Below are positions 36,516 through 44,370 of a DNA stretch of 64,000 bases, one piece after another. Made by a program: the position numbers and the translations under genes. This DNA comes from Halomonas halophila (lineage in GTDB: Bacteria; Pseudomonadota; Gammaproteobacteria; Pseudomonadales; Halomonadaceae): positions 2,046,001 to 2,110,000 of the forward strand of contig NZ_CP129121.1 of the NCBI RefSeq assembly GCF_030406665.1. The letters run 5' to 3'. The notes under the pieces are model-generated. The model was not told where the DNA came from. It worked only from the letters and a program-made list of their open reading frames with translations, and did not search any database. Each line of letters starts with the position of its first letter. The stretch's first letter is position 1.

Positions 36516-38276
36516 ATGACAACGCTTCTCCGCCCGGTCGATGCCGGGCGGATACGGGATCGCCGGCCCGCGGCCCGGCCCGAGAGGAGAAAAATTATCA
36601 CCACGCCAACTCCCCCCACCCCACCGACTCGCCGTGCCAGTCATGAGGTGGAGACCTCCACCGACTACATGATCACCGAACTGTCGCAAAATGGTGTCTT
36701 CAGCGGCATGCACAAGGGCATGACCATCACCGCGGCCTTGCTGGTGCTGGCATTCGTGCTCTTCACCGGCATGATGCCGGACCTGGCCGGCGGCCTGTTC
36801 GGCACCACCCGTGCCTGGATCGAGAGCACCTTCAGCGGCTACTACCTGGTGACCGTGATGCTGCTGATGGCGGTGTGCGCCTTCATCGTGATCAGCCGCT
36901 ACGGCAGCGTGCGCCTGGGCCCCGACGACAGCCGCCCCGACTTCAGCAACTTCGCCTGGTTCTCGATGCTGTTCTCGGCCGGCATCGGCATCGGCATCCT
37001 GTTCTTCGGCGTGGCCGAGCCGGTCTTCTACTTCGACAACGCCGGCGCCTTCGGCTACCCCAACAATCCCCATGCCGACATGGCCGGGGCCACCGCCATG
37101 AACCACGAGCGCGCCATCGATGCGCTGCGCGTCTCGGTGTTTCACTGGGGGCTGCACGGCTGGGCGATCTACGTGATCGTCGGCATGTCACTGGCCTACT
37201 TCGCCTACCGCAAGGGGCTTCCGCTGGCGCTGCGCTCGGCGCTCTATCCCTTCATCGGCGAACGCATCTTCGGACCGGTCGGCCACTTGGTGGACATCCT
37301 CGGCGTACTCGGCTGCGTGTTCGGCGTCGCCACCTCGCTGGGCCTGGGCGTCAGCCAGATGGCAGTGGGCCTGGAGCGTCTGGTCGGCATCGGCGCGGGC
37401 CTCGACACCCAGCTGACCCTGATCGCCGTGATCTCGTTGATTTCGATCCTCTCGGTGGTCTCGGGCGTGAAGAAAGGCATCAAGGTGATCTCCGAGCTCA
37501 ACATCTGGGTCTCGGTGGTGGTCGTTGGTGCCTTCCTGATCGGCGGCCCGACCCTGTGGCTGGTGAGCGCCTTCGGCGAGACGGTGCTCGACTACGCCGT
37601 CAACTTCCTTCCCATGGGACTGTGGTTCGCCGACGAGCCCGGCACCACCGAGTGGCAACAGGGGTGGACCATCTTCTACTGGGGCTGGTGGCTGGCCTGG
37701 GCACCGTTCGTCGGCCTGTTCATCGCACGCATCTCCCGGGGCCGCACCCTGCGTGAGTTCGTGCTCGGCGTGCTGCTGGTGCCGACCCTGATCATCTTCG
37801 TATGGCTGATCATCTTCGGCGGCAACGCCCTCTACCAGGAGCTGCATGCCGCGGGCGGCCCGGGCAGCGGCGGGATCATCGAGCTGGTCAACGCCTGGAA
37901 CCTGCCGGCCGCGCTGTTCGAGAGCGCCGACGGCATCGCCGGCACCGGCACCCTCGGCTGGGTGCTCTCGGCGTTGATGGTGTTCCTGCTGATGAGCTGG
38001 TTCGTCACCTCCTCGGACTCCGGTACCCTGGTGCTGACCACCATCCTGTCGCTGGGCAACGAGGAGCCGCCGCAGCGCTTCCGGGTCTTCTGGGGCGTGG
38101 TGATCGGGCTGGTGGCGGCAGCACTGCTGGTGGCCGGCGGCCTCAAGGCGCTGCAGACCGCGTTGATCGCCGCCGCACTGCCGCTGAGCGTGGTCATCCT
38201 GGTGATGACCGGCGGGGTGCTGCTCTCGCTGCTGCGCGAGTCGCGTCGCGCGCCTGCATCGGCGGCGAAACGCTAG
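36516..38276 (+). CDS. BCCT-family betaine/carnitine/choline transporter
   Basis: 586 residues if read from ATG 36516, with 12 membrane helices and the BCCT signature W-T-I-F-Y-W-G-W-W-L-A-W near 390. G-I-G-I-G-I-L-F-F-G-V-A-E-P matches the unwound helix of BetP/CaiT. The first 45 residues are Arg/Pro-rich and unlike the family; AGAGGAG at 36583-36589 sits just before an in-frame ATT/ATC (36594/36597), and ATG 36669 is another option. The true start is uncertain. Likely imports carnitine, gamma-butyrobetaine or glycine betaine with Na+. Confidence 0.88.
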   Translation: MTTLLRPVDAGRIRDRRPAARPERRKIITTPTPPTPPTRRASHEVETSTDYMITELSQNGVFSGMHKGMTITAALLVLAFVLFTGMMPDLAGGLFGTTRAWIESTFSGYYLVTVMLLMAVCAFIVISRYGSVRLGPDDSRPDFSNFAWFSMLFSAGIGIGILFFGVAEPVFYFDNAGAFGYPNNPHADMAGATAMNHERAIDALRVSVFHWGLHGWAIYVIVGMSLAYFAYRKGLPLALRSALYPFIGERIFGPVGHLVDILGVLGCVFGVATSLGLGVSQMAVGLERLVGIGAGLDTQLTLIAVISLISILSVVSGVKKGIKVISELNIWVSVVVVGAFLIGGPTLWLVSAFGETVLDYAVNFLPMGLWFADEPGTTEWQQGWTIFYWGWWLAWAPFVGLFIARISRGRTLREFVLGVLLVPTLIIFVWLIIFGGNALYQELHAAGGPGSGGIIELVNAWNLPAALFESADGIAGTGTLGWVLSALMVFLLMSWFVTSSDSGTLVLTTILSLGNEEPPQRFRVFWGVVIGLVAAALLVAGGLKALQTALIAAALPLSVVILVMTGGVLLSLLRESRRAPASAAKR

Positions 38277-38310
38277 CACGGTCCTATCGATCACCAGGGC
38301 AGGCAACAGG

Positions 38311-38343
38311 AAGGCCCGATCCGGCATCGCCGGATCGGGCCTT
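38311..38343. terminator. Bidirectional terminator, 15-bp perfect stem
   Basis: AAGGCCCGATCCGGC and its exact inverted copy, 3-nt loop, then TTTC on the plus strand. Between the convergent transporter and His-rich protein genes. Confidence 0.8.
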
Positions 38344-38381
38344 TCATCACGGGGCCAACGCCCCGACATATCTCGCTACGT

Positions 38382-39602
38382 TCAGTACTGGCCGAGAGTG
38401 GCCTCCAGCTTGAACAGGCTGGCGGACAGCTCGCCCGGCGTCATCACCGGCGAGGCGGGCGCCACCACGGACGGCCAGGCCTTCAGCGTGGCGTCATAGG
38501 CCGCCATCAGCTCGTCCCGTGTCTCGTCATCATACAGGTCGGCGTGCTGCTCGAGCTGCTCGCGGGCGATCTGCACGAAGCCGAAGCTGTCCTGATATTC
38601 CAGCACGTTGACGAACTCGCCGTCGTCGCCGATGGCTTCCTGGTACTCGTGCATGGCCTGGCTCAGCAGCGCCAGCTGGATGCGGCTCTGGAAGGCCACG
38701 TCGCCGCGCAGATCGGCGTCGACCGTCTCCAGCGCCCCATCGATGGCATCGAATGCCGCCTCATAGGCCTCGTCATGGCTGCCCCACTCGCCGCCCTCGC
38801 GGGTATCGGCGATCAGCGCCTCGAGAGCGGGCTCGACATCGTCGACGCCGCGTTCCTCGAAGGCCGGCGCCATGGGCTCGTAGAGTTCATGGATCGGATG
38901 ACCGAAGTGCGGCTGGGCAGCGGTCTGCTCGCCTTCCTGGTAGAGCTCGCGCGCCACGGTCAGGTGGCCCTTCATCATGGCGAGGTTGGTGGCATAGACG
39001 CCGGGATTGGTGACGTTCATGACGTGGCCGGCTTCGCCGCCTTCACCACCTTCGCCGCCTTCACCACCTTCGCCACCTTCACCACCTTCGCCGCCGGCCG
39101 AAGCGTTCAGGTAAGCGAAGACGGCGTAGGGATCGGCCGAGGCACCGGCTTCACCGCCTTCACCGCCTTCACCGCCTTCACCGCCTTCACCGCCATGATG
39201 GCCGGATTCACCACCTTCGCCGCCGTGATGGCCGGATTCTCCACCCTCGCCACCTTCGCCGCCGTGATGGCCGGATTCACCACCCTCGCCGCCTTCACCG
39301 CCATGATGGCCGGATTCGCCACCCTCGCCGCCTTCGCCGCCGTCATGGTGACCGCTTTCGCCACCCTCGCCGCCTTCACCGCCATCGTGGTGACCGCTTT
39401 CGCCACCCTCGCCACCTTCGCCGCCGTGATGGCCGTATTCGCCGCCTTCATCGCCATGGTCGGCGTGTGCCAGCATCGGCTGGTCGGGGCCTTGGGTGAA
39501 CGCCGCCGAAGCATCGGGCTCCGCCCCACTGGCGGTGCCGGCCCCCAGCAGGACAGTGGTACCAACGCCGACCCAGAGCTTGGTTCGAGTAGAGTGAGAC
39601 AT
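38382..39602 (-). CDS. Secreted His/Gly/Glu-repeat protein, probable metal binder
   Basis: 406 residues from ATG 39602 (AAGGAAG upstream). A signal peptide of about 26 residues ends at A-S-G-A. Residues 52-152 are tandem units of GGEGGEGGESGHH with seven G-H-H copies, and 170-191 is pure G-G-E. The remaining 215 residues form a helical domain (G-H-P-I-H-E-L-Y-E-P near 235, M-H-E-Y-Q-E-A-I near 330) that I do not recognise. Paired His in an acidic periplasmic repeat suggests Zn, Cu, Ni or Fe binding. It is divergent from an iron-dependent hydroxylase across a palindromic operator, which hints at metal regulation. Confidence 0.8.
   Translation of the reverse strand: MSHSTRTKLWVGVGTTVLLGAGTASGAEPDASAAFTQGPDQPMLAHADHGDEGGEYGHHGGEGGEGGESGHHDGGEGGEGGESGHHDGGEGGEGGESGHHGGEGGEGGESGHHGGEGGEGGESGHHGGEGGESGHHGGEGGEGGEGGEGGEAGASADPYAVFAYLNASAGGEGGEGGEGGEGGEGGEGGEAGHVMNVTNPGVYATNLAMMKGHLTVARELYQEGEQTAAQPHFGHPIHELYEPMAPAFEERGVDDVEPALEALIADTREGGEWGSHDEAYEAAFDAIDGALETVDADLRGDVAFQSRIQLALLSQAMHEYQEAIGDDGEFVNVLEYQDSFGFVQIAREQLEQHADLYDDETRDELMAAYDATLKAWPSVVAPASPVMTPGELSASLFKLEATLGQY
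39030..39449. repeat. In-frame tandem repeats encoding GGE/GHH units
   Basis: 36- to 39-bp units at 39147-39449 plus a 9-bp-period G-G-E tract at 39030-39095. Unit number varies in length (with or without Asp), as expected of slippage or recombination. Confidence 0.85.
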
Positions 39603-39694
39603 GGACGCTTCCTTTTGATGTTGTGATTGCCGGGACACGCGGCCCTGAGGCCGACTCAAGCGGCCATAGGGTGCTACCTCGGGAAGTGTAATGC

Positions 39695-39718
39695 AAACGA
39701 TTCACAGTCGTTTATAAT
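39695..39718. promoter_or_regulatory. Palindromic operator overlapping the -10 of the PKHD hydroxylase gene
   Basis: AAACGA-N7-TCGTTT (39695-39713) overlaps TATAAT (39713-39718) on the plus strand. Fur is a reasonable guess because the downstream enzyme family is iron-regulated elsewhere, but the match to the Fur box is poor. The site is shared with the divergent His-rich gene. Confidence 0.5.
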
Positions 39719-39752
39719 CCGCGACACATCCTCAGCTCCCGGAGCACCGACC

Positions 39753-40427
39753 GTGATCCTCTGCATCGACCAGACCATCCCTTCCGAGCTGCTGTCCCGC
39801 GTGTGCGCCACGCTGGCCGGCAGCGAATTCCGCGACGGACGCGAGACCGCCGGCTGGCACGCACGCACGGTCAAGCAGAACCAGCAGGCCGACGGCCGTC
39901 ACCCCGACATCGCCGAACTGCGCCAGGAGGTCACCAAGGCCCTCCACGACCATCCGCTGTTCCAGATGGCGGCGCGCCCGAAGCAAATGAAGCCGCTGAT
40001 GTTCAGCCGCTACCAGGAAGGCATGACCTACGGCAACCACGTCGACGATGCGGTGATGGCCACGCCCCAGGGCGCCATGCGCACCGACCTGTCGTTCACC
40101 CTCTTCCTCAACGATCCGGACAGCTATGACGGCGGCGAGCTGCTGATGGACACCCCCGCCGGCGAGCAGACCTACAAGCTGCCGGCCGGCGGACTGATCC
40201 TCTATCCCTCCTCGACCCTGCATCGCGTCGAACCGGTCACCCGCGGCGAGCGCCTTGCCGCGGTGGGCTGGGCCCAGAGCCAGGTCCGCGACCCGCAGCA
40301 GCGCGAGATCCTCTTCGACCTGGATACCACTCGCCGCCAGGAGTTCGACGCCAACGGCAAGACCCTGACCTTCGACATGCTGTCCAAGAGCCTGGCGAAT
40401 CTGCTGAGAATGTGGGCGGAGGTGTAG
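39753..40427 (+). CDS. PKHD-type Fe(II)/2-oxoglutarate hydroxylase (PiuC/YbiX family)
   Basis: 224 residues from GTG 39753; homology begins at I-L-C-I-D. Iron ligands H-V-D-D near 96 and H-R-V-E near 156, with 2OG-binding Arg in R-L-A-A-V-G-W. Members lie next to TonB siderophore receptor genes and are Fur-regulated in several bacteria; their substrate is unsettled. Here the neighbour is a His-rich secreted protein instead of a receptor. Confidence 0.9.
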   Translation: MILCIDQTIPSELLSRVCATLAGSEFRDGRETAGWHARTVKQNQQADGRHPDIAELRQEVTKALHDHPLFQMAARPKQMKPLMFSRYQEGMTYGNHVDDAVMATPQGAMRTDLSFTLFLNDPDSYDGGELLMDTPAGEQTYKLPAGGLILYPSSTLHRVEPVTRGERLAAVGWAQSQVRDPQQREILFDLDTTRRQEFDANGKTLTFDMLSKSLANLLRMWAEV

Positions 40428-40436
40428 TCGACCGCC

Positions 40437-41399
40437 TCAGCCTCGCCGCACCTCCCGCGGCGAGGCACCGAAGTGCTGGCGAAAGGCCCGCGAGAAGCTG
40501 GAACTCGAGGTGAAGCCACAGGCCAGGGCCACGCCGAGCACCTCGAGGTCCGTTTCCTCCAGCAGCTGACGCGCCCGGGCCAGGCGCAGCGCCAGGTACC
40601 AGTCACGGGGCGAGCGTCCCAGCTCGCGCTCGAACAGCCGCTGCAGCTGTCGTAGCGAGACGCCGCTGCGGCTCGCCACGTCCTCCAGCGTCAGCGGCGT
40701 TTCCAGGTGGCGCTCCATCAGTTCGACGGCCTCCGCCAGCCGTGGGCTATGCGTGGCCAGGCGCCGCGCCTGGGTCATGCGCTGTGAATCGTGACGGGTG
40801 CGCATGCGCTCGTGAATCAGCTGTTCGGACACGTCGACAGCCAGCCGCTGCCCGTGACGCCGGGCGATCACGTCCAGCGCCATGTCCATGGCCGCCGCCC
40901 CGCCGGCGCAGGAGAAGCGCCGCTCGCCCAGCTCGAACAGCTCGTCGGAGGTCTCGATCGCCGGGAAGCGCTCGCGGAAGGCCGGCAGGCTCTCCCAGTG
41001 CAGGGTCACCCGCTCGCCCTCCAGCAGCCCCGCCGCGGCCAGCAGGAAACCGCCGGTATCGAGCCCGCCCAACGCGCAGCCGGCCCCGTCCAGCCGATGC
41101 AGCCAGCGCATCAGCCCACGGCTCAGGTAACGCTCGGGATCGAAACCGCTGCAGACCGCCAGCGACGCGGGATGATAGCGCGCCTCGATGTCCTGATCGG
41201 CCAGCAGCGTCATGCCGTTGGAAGCCGTGACCGGCCCGCCGTCCTCACTGATCAGCGTCCACTCGAACAGCGGCCGACCGCTGATGCGATTGGCGATGCG
41301 CAGAGGCTCCACGGCCGAGAAGAAGGCCATCATCGAGAAACGGGGCAGCAGGAGGAACCCGATCGGCTCGGGCAGCGGGCCGGCATAGTCGAGGCGCAT
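40437..41399 (-). CDS. GlxA/CdhR-type AraC-family regulator 1
   Basis: 320 residues from ATG 41399, where paralogue alignment starts (M-R-L; no clear ribosome site). Residues 10-185 form a DJ-1/PfpI-like ligand domain, and 225-320 two AraC helix-turn-helix motifs (V-A-S-R-S-G-V-S-L-R-Q-L, then C-G-F-T-S-S-S-S-F-S-R-A-F). CdhR and GbdR, which control carnitine and betaine catabolism, have this architecture. Head-to-head with a close paralogue. Confidence 0.88.
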   Translation of the reverse strand: MRLDYAGPLPEPIGFLLLPRFSMMAFFSAVEPLRIANRISGRPLFEWTLISEDGGPVTASNGMTLLADQDIEARYHPASLAVCSGFDPERYLSRGLMRWLHRLDGAGCALGGLDTGGFLLAAAGLLEGERVTLHWESLPAFRERFPAIETSDELFELGERRFSCAGGAAAMDMALDVIARRHGQRLAVDVSEQLIHERMRTRHDSQRMTQARRLATHSPRLAEAVELMERHLETPLTLEDVASRSGVSLRQLQRLFERELGRSPRDWYLALRLARARQLLEETDLEVLGVALACGFTSSSSFSRAFRQHFGASPREVRRG

Positions 41400-41487
41400 G
41401 GCAGCGGATGTACGGCAAGGAAAGGGCCGACATGATGACCGGCCCCAGGTGAAGGAACAAGCCTGCCGGGCGGTCACCGCTCGACAT

Positions 41488-41515
41488 TGCATCCCCCGGC
41501 GCCGGCTCTACAATC
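41488..41515 (+). promoter_or_regulatory. Probable promoter of GlxA-type regulator 2
   Basis: TTGCAT (41488-41493), 16-bp spacer, TACAAT (41510-41515), 35 bp before the start codon. Confidence 0.5.
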
Positions 41516-41550
41516 GTGGTGCACCCTACCCCGCTGCCGCCACGAGGCCC

Positions 41551-42504
41551 ATGAGACTGACGCCCAACGTCCCCGCACCGGAGCGGATCGACTTCCTGCT
41601 GCTGCCGCGCTTCGCCATGGTGGCGTTCTTCTCGGCGATCGAACCGCTGCGCATCGCCAATCGCATCAGCGGTCGGCCGCTGTTCGAGTGGCGGCTGATC
41701 GGCCGCGACGGCGAGCCGGTGGTCGCCTCCAACGGCATGACCCTGGCGGTCGATCACGCCCTGGATGAGGCCCCGCTCGCGCCCAGCCTGGCGGTGTGCG
41801 CCAGCTTCGAGCCGGAAGCCGCCATCGACCAGACGCTGGTCGACTGGCTGCGCGAGCGCGCCGCGGCGGGCTGCCGGCTTGGCGGCATGGACACGGGCTG
41901 CTTCGTGCTGGCCACCGCCGGCCTGCTCGACGACCAGACGGTGACGCTGCACTGGGAATCGCTGCCCGAGTTCCGTGCCCGCTTTCCCGGCATCGACGCG
42001 GTGGAGTCACTCTACGAGGTGACGCCGGAGGGTTTTTCCTGCGCCGGTGGCAGTTCGTCCATCGACATGAGTCTCGACCTGATCCGACGACGCCACGGCC
42101 GCGAGCTGGCCGAGCGGGTCCGCGACCAGCTGCTGCACGACCAGGGCCGACGCCCGGCCAGCCGCCAGCGTGACCCTGCCGCCCCCGAGGATCCGACACT
42201 CCACCGCGCCCTCGACCTGATGGACGCCAATCTGGACACGCCGCTGGAGATTCGCCGACTGGCCGACGAGCTCGACCTCTCCTGGCGGCGGCTGGATCGT
42301 CTGTTCGCCCGTCATCTGGGCACGTCGCCGCAGCGGGCCTACCTGGCGCGTCGGCTGGACCACGCCCGGCGGCTGCTGCAGGAGACCCGGCATTCCGTGA
42401 TGGACGTCGCTCTGGCCAGCGGCTTCGCCTCCGCCTCCAGCTTCACCCGCGCCTTCCGCCAACGGCATGGCATGACGCCCAGCGAACTTCGACAGCGACG
42501 CTGA
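41551..42504 (+). CDS. GlxA/CdhR-type AraC-family regulator 2
   Basis: 317 residues from ATG 41551. It shares near-identical blocks with regulator 1 (A-I-E-P-L-R-I-A-N-R-I-S-G-R-P-L-F-E-W, A-S-N-G-M-T-L, L-H-W-E-S-L-P). It has the same ligand domain followed by AraC helices (L-D-L-S-W-R-R-L-D-R-L, then S-G-F-A-S-A-S-S-F-T-R-A-F-R). Upstream of the Rieske and gamma-butyrobetaine hydroxylase genes, so it probably activates them in response to a quaternary amine. Confidence 0.88.
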   Translation: MRLTPNVPAPERIDFLLLPRFAMVAFFSAIEPLRIANRISGRPLFEWRLIGRDGEPVVASNGMTLAVDHALDEAPLAPSLAVCASFEPEAAIDQTLVDWLRERAAAGCRLGGMDTGCFVLATAGLLDDQTVTLHWESLPEFRARFPGIDAVESLYEVTPEGFSCAGGSSSIDMSLDLIRRRHGRELAERVRDQLLHDQGRRPASRQRDPAAPEDPTLHRALDLMDANLDTPLEIRRLADELDLSWRRLDRLFARHLGTSPQRAYLARRLDHARRLLQETRHSVMDVALASGFASASSFTRAFRQRHGMTPSELRQRR

Positions 42505-42560
42505 GCCCCGATACCCGGCCTCCGACACCTGAACTCCGATACCCCAGGACGTTCGCCGCG

Positions 42561-42597
42561 TTGACACACGGATGCCCATACGGTTTCACTTGAAACC
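42561..42597 (+). promoter_or_regulatory. TTGACA box and perfect palindrome before the Rieske gene
   Basis: TTGACA at 42561-42566, then GGTTTCACTTGAAACC (42582-42597; 7-bp arms, 2-bp centre) where the -10 would be. No good -10 hexamer is present, so the palindrome may be an activator or repressor site. Confidence 0.5.
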
Positions 42598-42626
42598 AAA
42601 TGAACCGTGATCAGAGGAACCCCATC

Positions 42627-43007
42627 ATGACAGCCGCCTGGCAGCAGTACCGCAGCGCCCCACCCTTCGGCACCCGCGTCGCACCCGCCATCGATCTGCC
42701 CGAGCACGGACACCTGAGCCTGACCGTGGAGAGCGAGCGCGGCCGCTTTCCGCTGCTGGTGGTGCGCCTCGCCGACGATGCCCTGGTCGCCTACGTCAAC
42801 GCCTGCCCGCACCAGTACCTGCCCCTCGACCAGCGCGGCAACCGCCTGCTCAGCGACGACGGCGAGACACTGCGCTGCACCAACCACGACGCCGCCTTCG
42901 CCACGCGCAGCGGCGAAGGCGTAGGCGGCCTGGGGACGGGCTGCGCCCTGGACCCGGTGCCGGTGCATGTGGAGGACGACTGGCTGGTCATCGGCAACGT
43001 TTCGTAA
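42627..43007 (+). CDS. Small Rieske 2Fe-2S protein
   Basis: 126 residues from ATG 42627 (AGAGGAA upstream). Cluster ligands C-P-H-Q and C-T-N-H are 21 residues apart. There is no oxygenase catalytic domain, so it is a ferredoxin-type electron carrier. It precedes the gamma-butyrobetaine hydroxylase gene by 120 bp. That enzyme needs only 2-oxoglutarate, so its partner is not obvious. Confidence 0.88.
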   Translation: MTAAWQQYRSAPPFGTRVAPAIDLPEHGHLSLTVESERGRFPLLVVRLADDALVAYVNACPHQYLPLDQRGNRLLSDDGETLRCTNHDAAFATRSGEGVGGLGTGCALDPVPVHVEDDWLVIGNVS

Positions 43008-43127
43008 AACGCCTCGCCTAGCGCCTATCTGTCGAATCGTGCACAGTCGGCGTCGAATCATGACGCTAGCCCACGGGACTGCGCTGGCATCCTGAGCCGG
43101 AACATACATCGCTCGGGAGACTAGCCC

Positions 43128-44354
43128 ATGACCGACGCCGCACTGCCCCTCACCCCCGACTACGACGCCTGGCCGATCGACGCCGACCTCGATGCCGTCT
43201 CCTTCACCTCGCGCCTGGTCACGGTGCGCTGGAGCGACGGCCGCGTCAGCCGCTATCACGGCATCTGGCTGCGCGAGAACGCCGCCGACGAGACCACCGT
43301 CAATCCCGCGACCCGCGAGCGCATCCTGGACCTCTCGGCCCTGCCGGCATGGCCGGAGATCGAAGGCGCCGACATCGATGCCGCCGGCGCGCTGTGCGTG
43401 ACCTTCGCTCCCGAGGACCGTCGCCTGCGCTTCCACCCCGGCTGGCTGCGCGCCCACGACTACGACAACGCCGGCGATCCCGAGGCGCCGCTGGTCCCGG
43501 TGACCCTCTGGCACGGCAGCCCCGATGCCGGCCCCGACACCCTCGACGCCAGCGGCCTGCTCGATACCGCCCCCGCCAGCGAGGCCGAGGAGGCGATCCT
43601 CGCGCCGGCGCTCGAGAGCGTGCTCGGCAAGGGGCTGGTAAGACTGCGCGGCCTGCCCACCGAGCCCGGCTCGCTGGAGGCCATCGCCCATCGCATCGGC
43701 CCGATCCGCGATACCAATTTCGGCGGCCTGTTCAACGTCAAGGCCAAGCCGGACCCGGACTCCAACGCCTACACCTCCATCGCCCTGCCGCCCCACACCG
43801 ACCTGCCGACCCGCGAGTACCATCCGGGCCTGCAGATGCTGCACTGCCTGGAAAACAGCGTGGAGGGCGGCCAGGCGGTGATGCTCGATGGCTTCGCGGT
43901 GGCCGAGGCACTGCGTGAGCGAAACCCCGAGGCCTGGGAGACCCTGACCCGGGTGCGCTGGTGCTACGCCAACACCGCCAGGACCACCGACCATGTGTGG
44001 TTCGAGCCGATGATCCGCCTCGACGCCCGCGGCGAGCTGCTCGAGGTACGCATCGCCGACTTCCTGCGCGGCCCGCTGCAGACCGCCTTCGAGGACGTGG
44101 AGCCGGCCTACGAGGCGCTGATGGCACTGCAGCGGCTGCTGCGCGACCCGGCCTTCGCCATTCGCTTCACCTACGCGCCCGGCGACCTGGTGATCTTCGA
44201 CAACCGCCGCCTGCTGCACGCCCGCGACGCCTTCGAGGGCAGCACCGGCCATCGCTGGCTGCAGGGCTGCTACATGGAGCGCGACGAGATCCGCTCGCGC
44301 TATCGCATGGTGCAGCGCGCCCGCCGGCAGCGGCGCATCGGCGTCGAGGCCTGA
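43128..44354 (+). CDS. Gamma-butyrobetaine hydroxylase-like 2OG dioxygenase
   Basis: 408 residues. The N-terminal GBBH-like zinc/DUF971 domain (about 20-110, W-S-D-G-R-V-S-R-Y-H-G-I-W-L-R-E-N) is followed by the TauD/TfdA domain with Fe ligands H-T-D-L-P near 223 and the distal His in F-D-N-R-R-L-L-H-A-R near 365. H-T-D-L-P-T-R-E matches bacterial GBBH, which turns gamma-butyrobetaine into L-carnitine. With the carnitine genes 8 kb upstream this gives a path from gamma-butyrobetaine to glycine betaine. Confidence 0.88.
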   Translation: MTDAALPLTPDYDAWPIDADLDAVSFTSRLVTVRWSDGRVSRYHGIWLRENAADETTVNPATRERILDLSALPAWPEIEGADIDAAGALCVTFAPEDRRLRFHPGWLRAHDYDNAGDPEAPLVPVTLWHGSPDAGPDTLDASGLLDTAPASEAEEAILAPALESVLGKGLVRLRGLPTEPGSLEAIAHRIGPIRDTNFGGLFNVKAKPDPDSNAYTSIALPPHTDLPTREYHPGLQMLHCLENSVEGGQAVMLDGFAVAEALRERNPEAWETLTRVRWCYANTARTTDHVWFEPMIRLDARGELLEVRIADFLRGPLQTAFEDVEPAYEALMALQRLLRDPAFAIRFTYAPGDLVIFDNRRLLHARDAFEGSTGHRWLQGCYMERDEIRSRYRMVQRARRQRRIGVEA

Positions 44355-44370
44355 CCCGGGCCTCGTCTCC

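Noticed and set aside
39147..39449. CRISPR-like regular repeats
   Set aside because: Units are in-frame coding repeats with no unique spacers and no cas genes nearby.
38544..39626. 360-codon plus-strand frame with Phe/Thr/Ala repeats
   Set aside because: Mirror of the GGE/GHH repeats of the minus-strand gene, which has a signal peptide and ribosome site.
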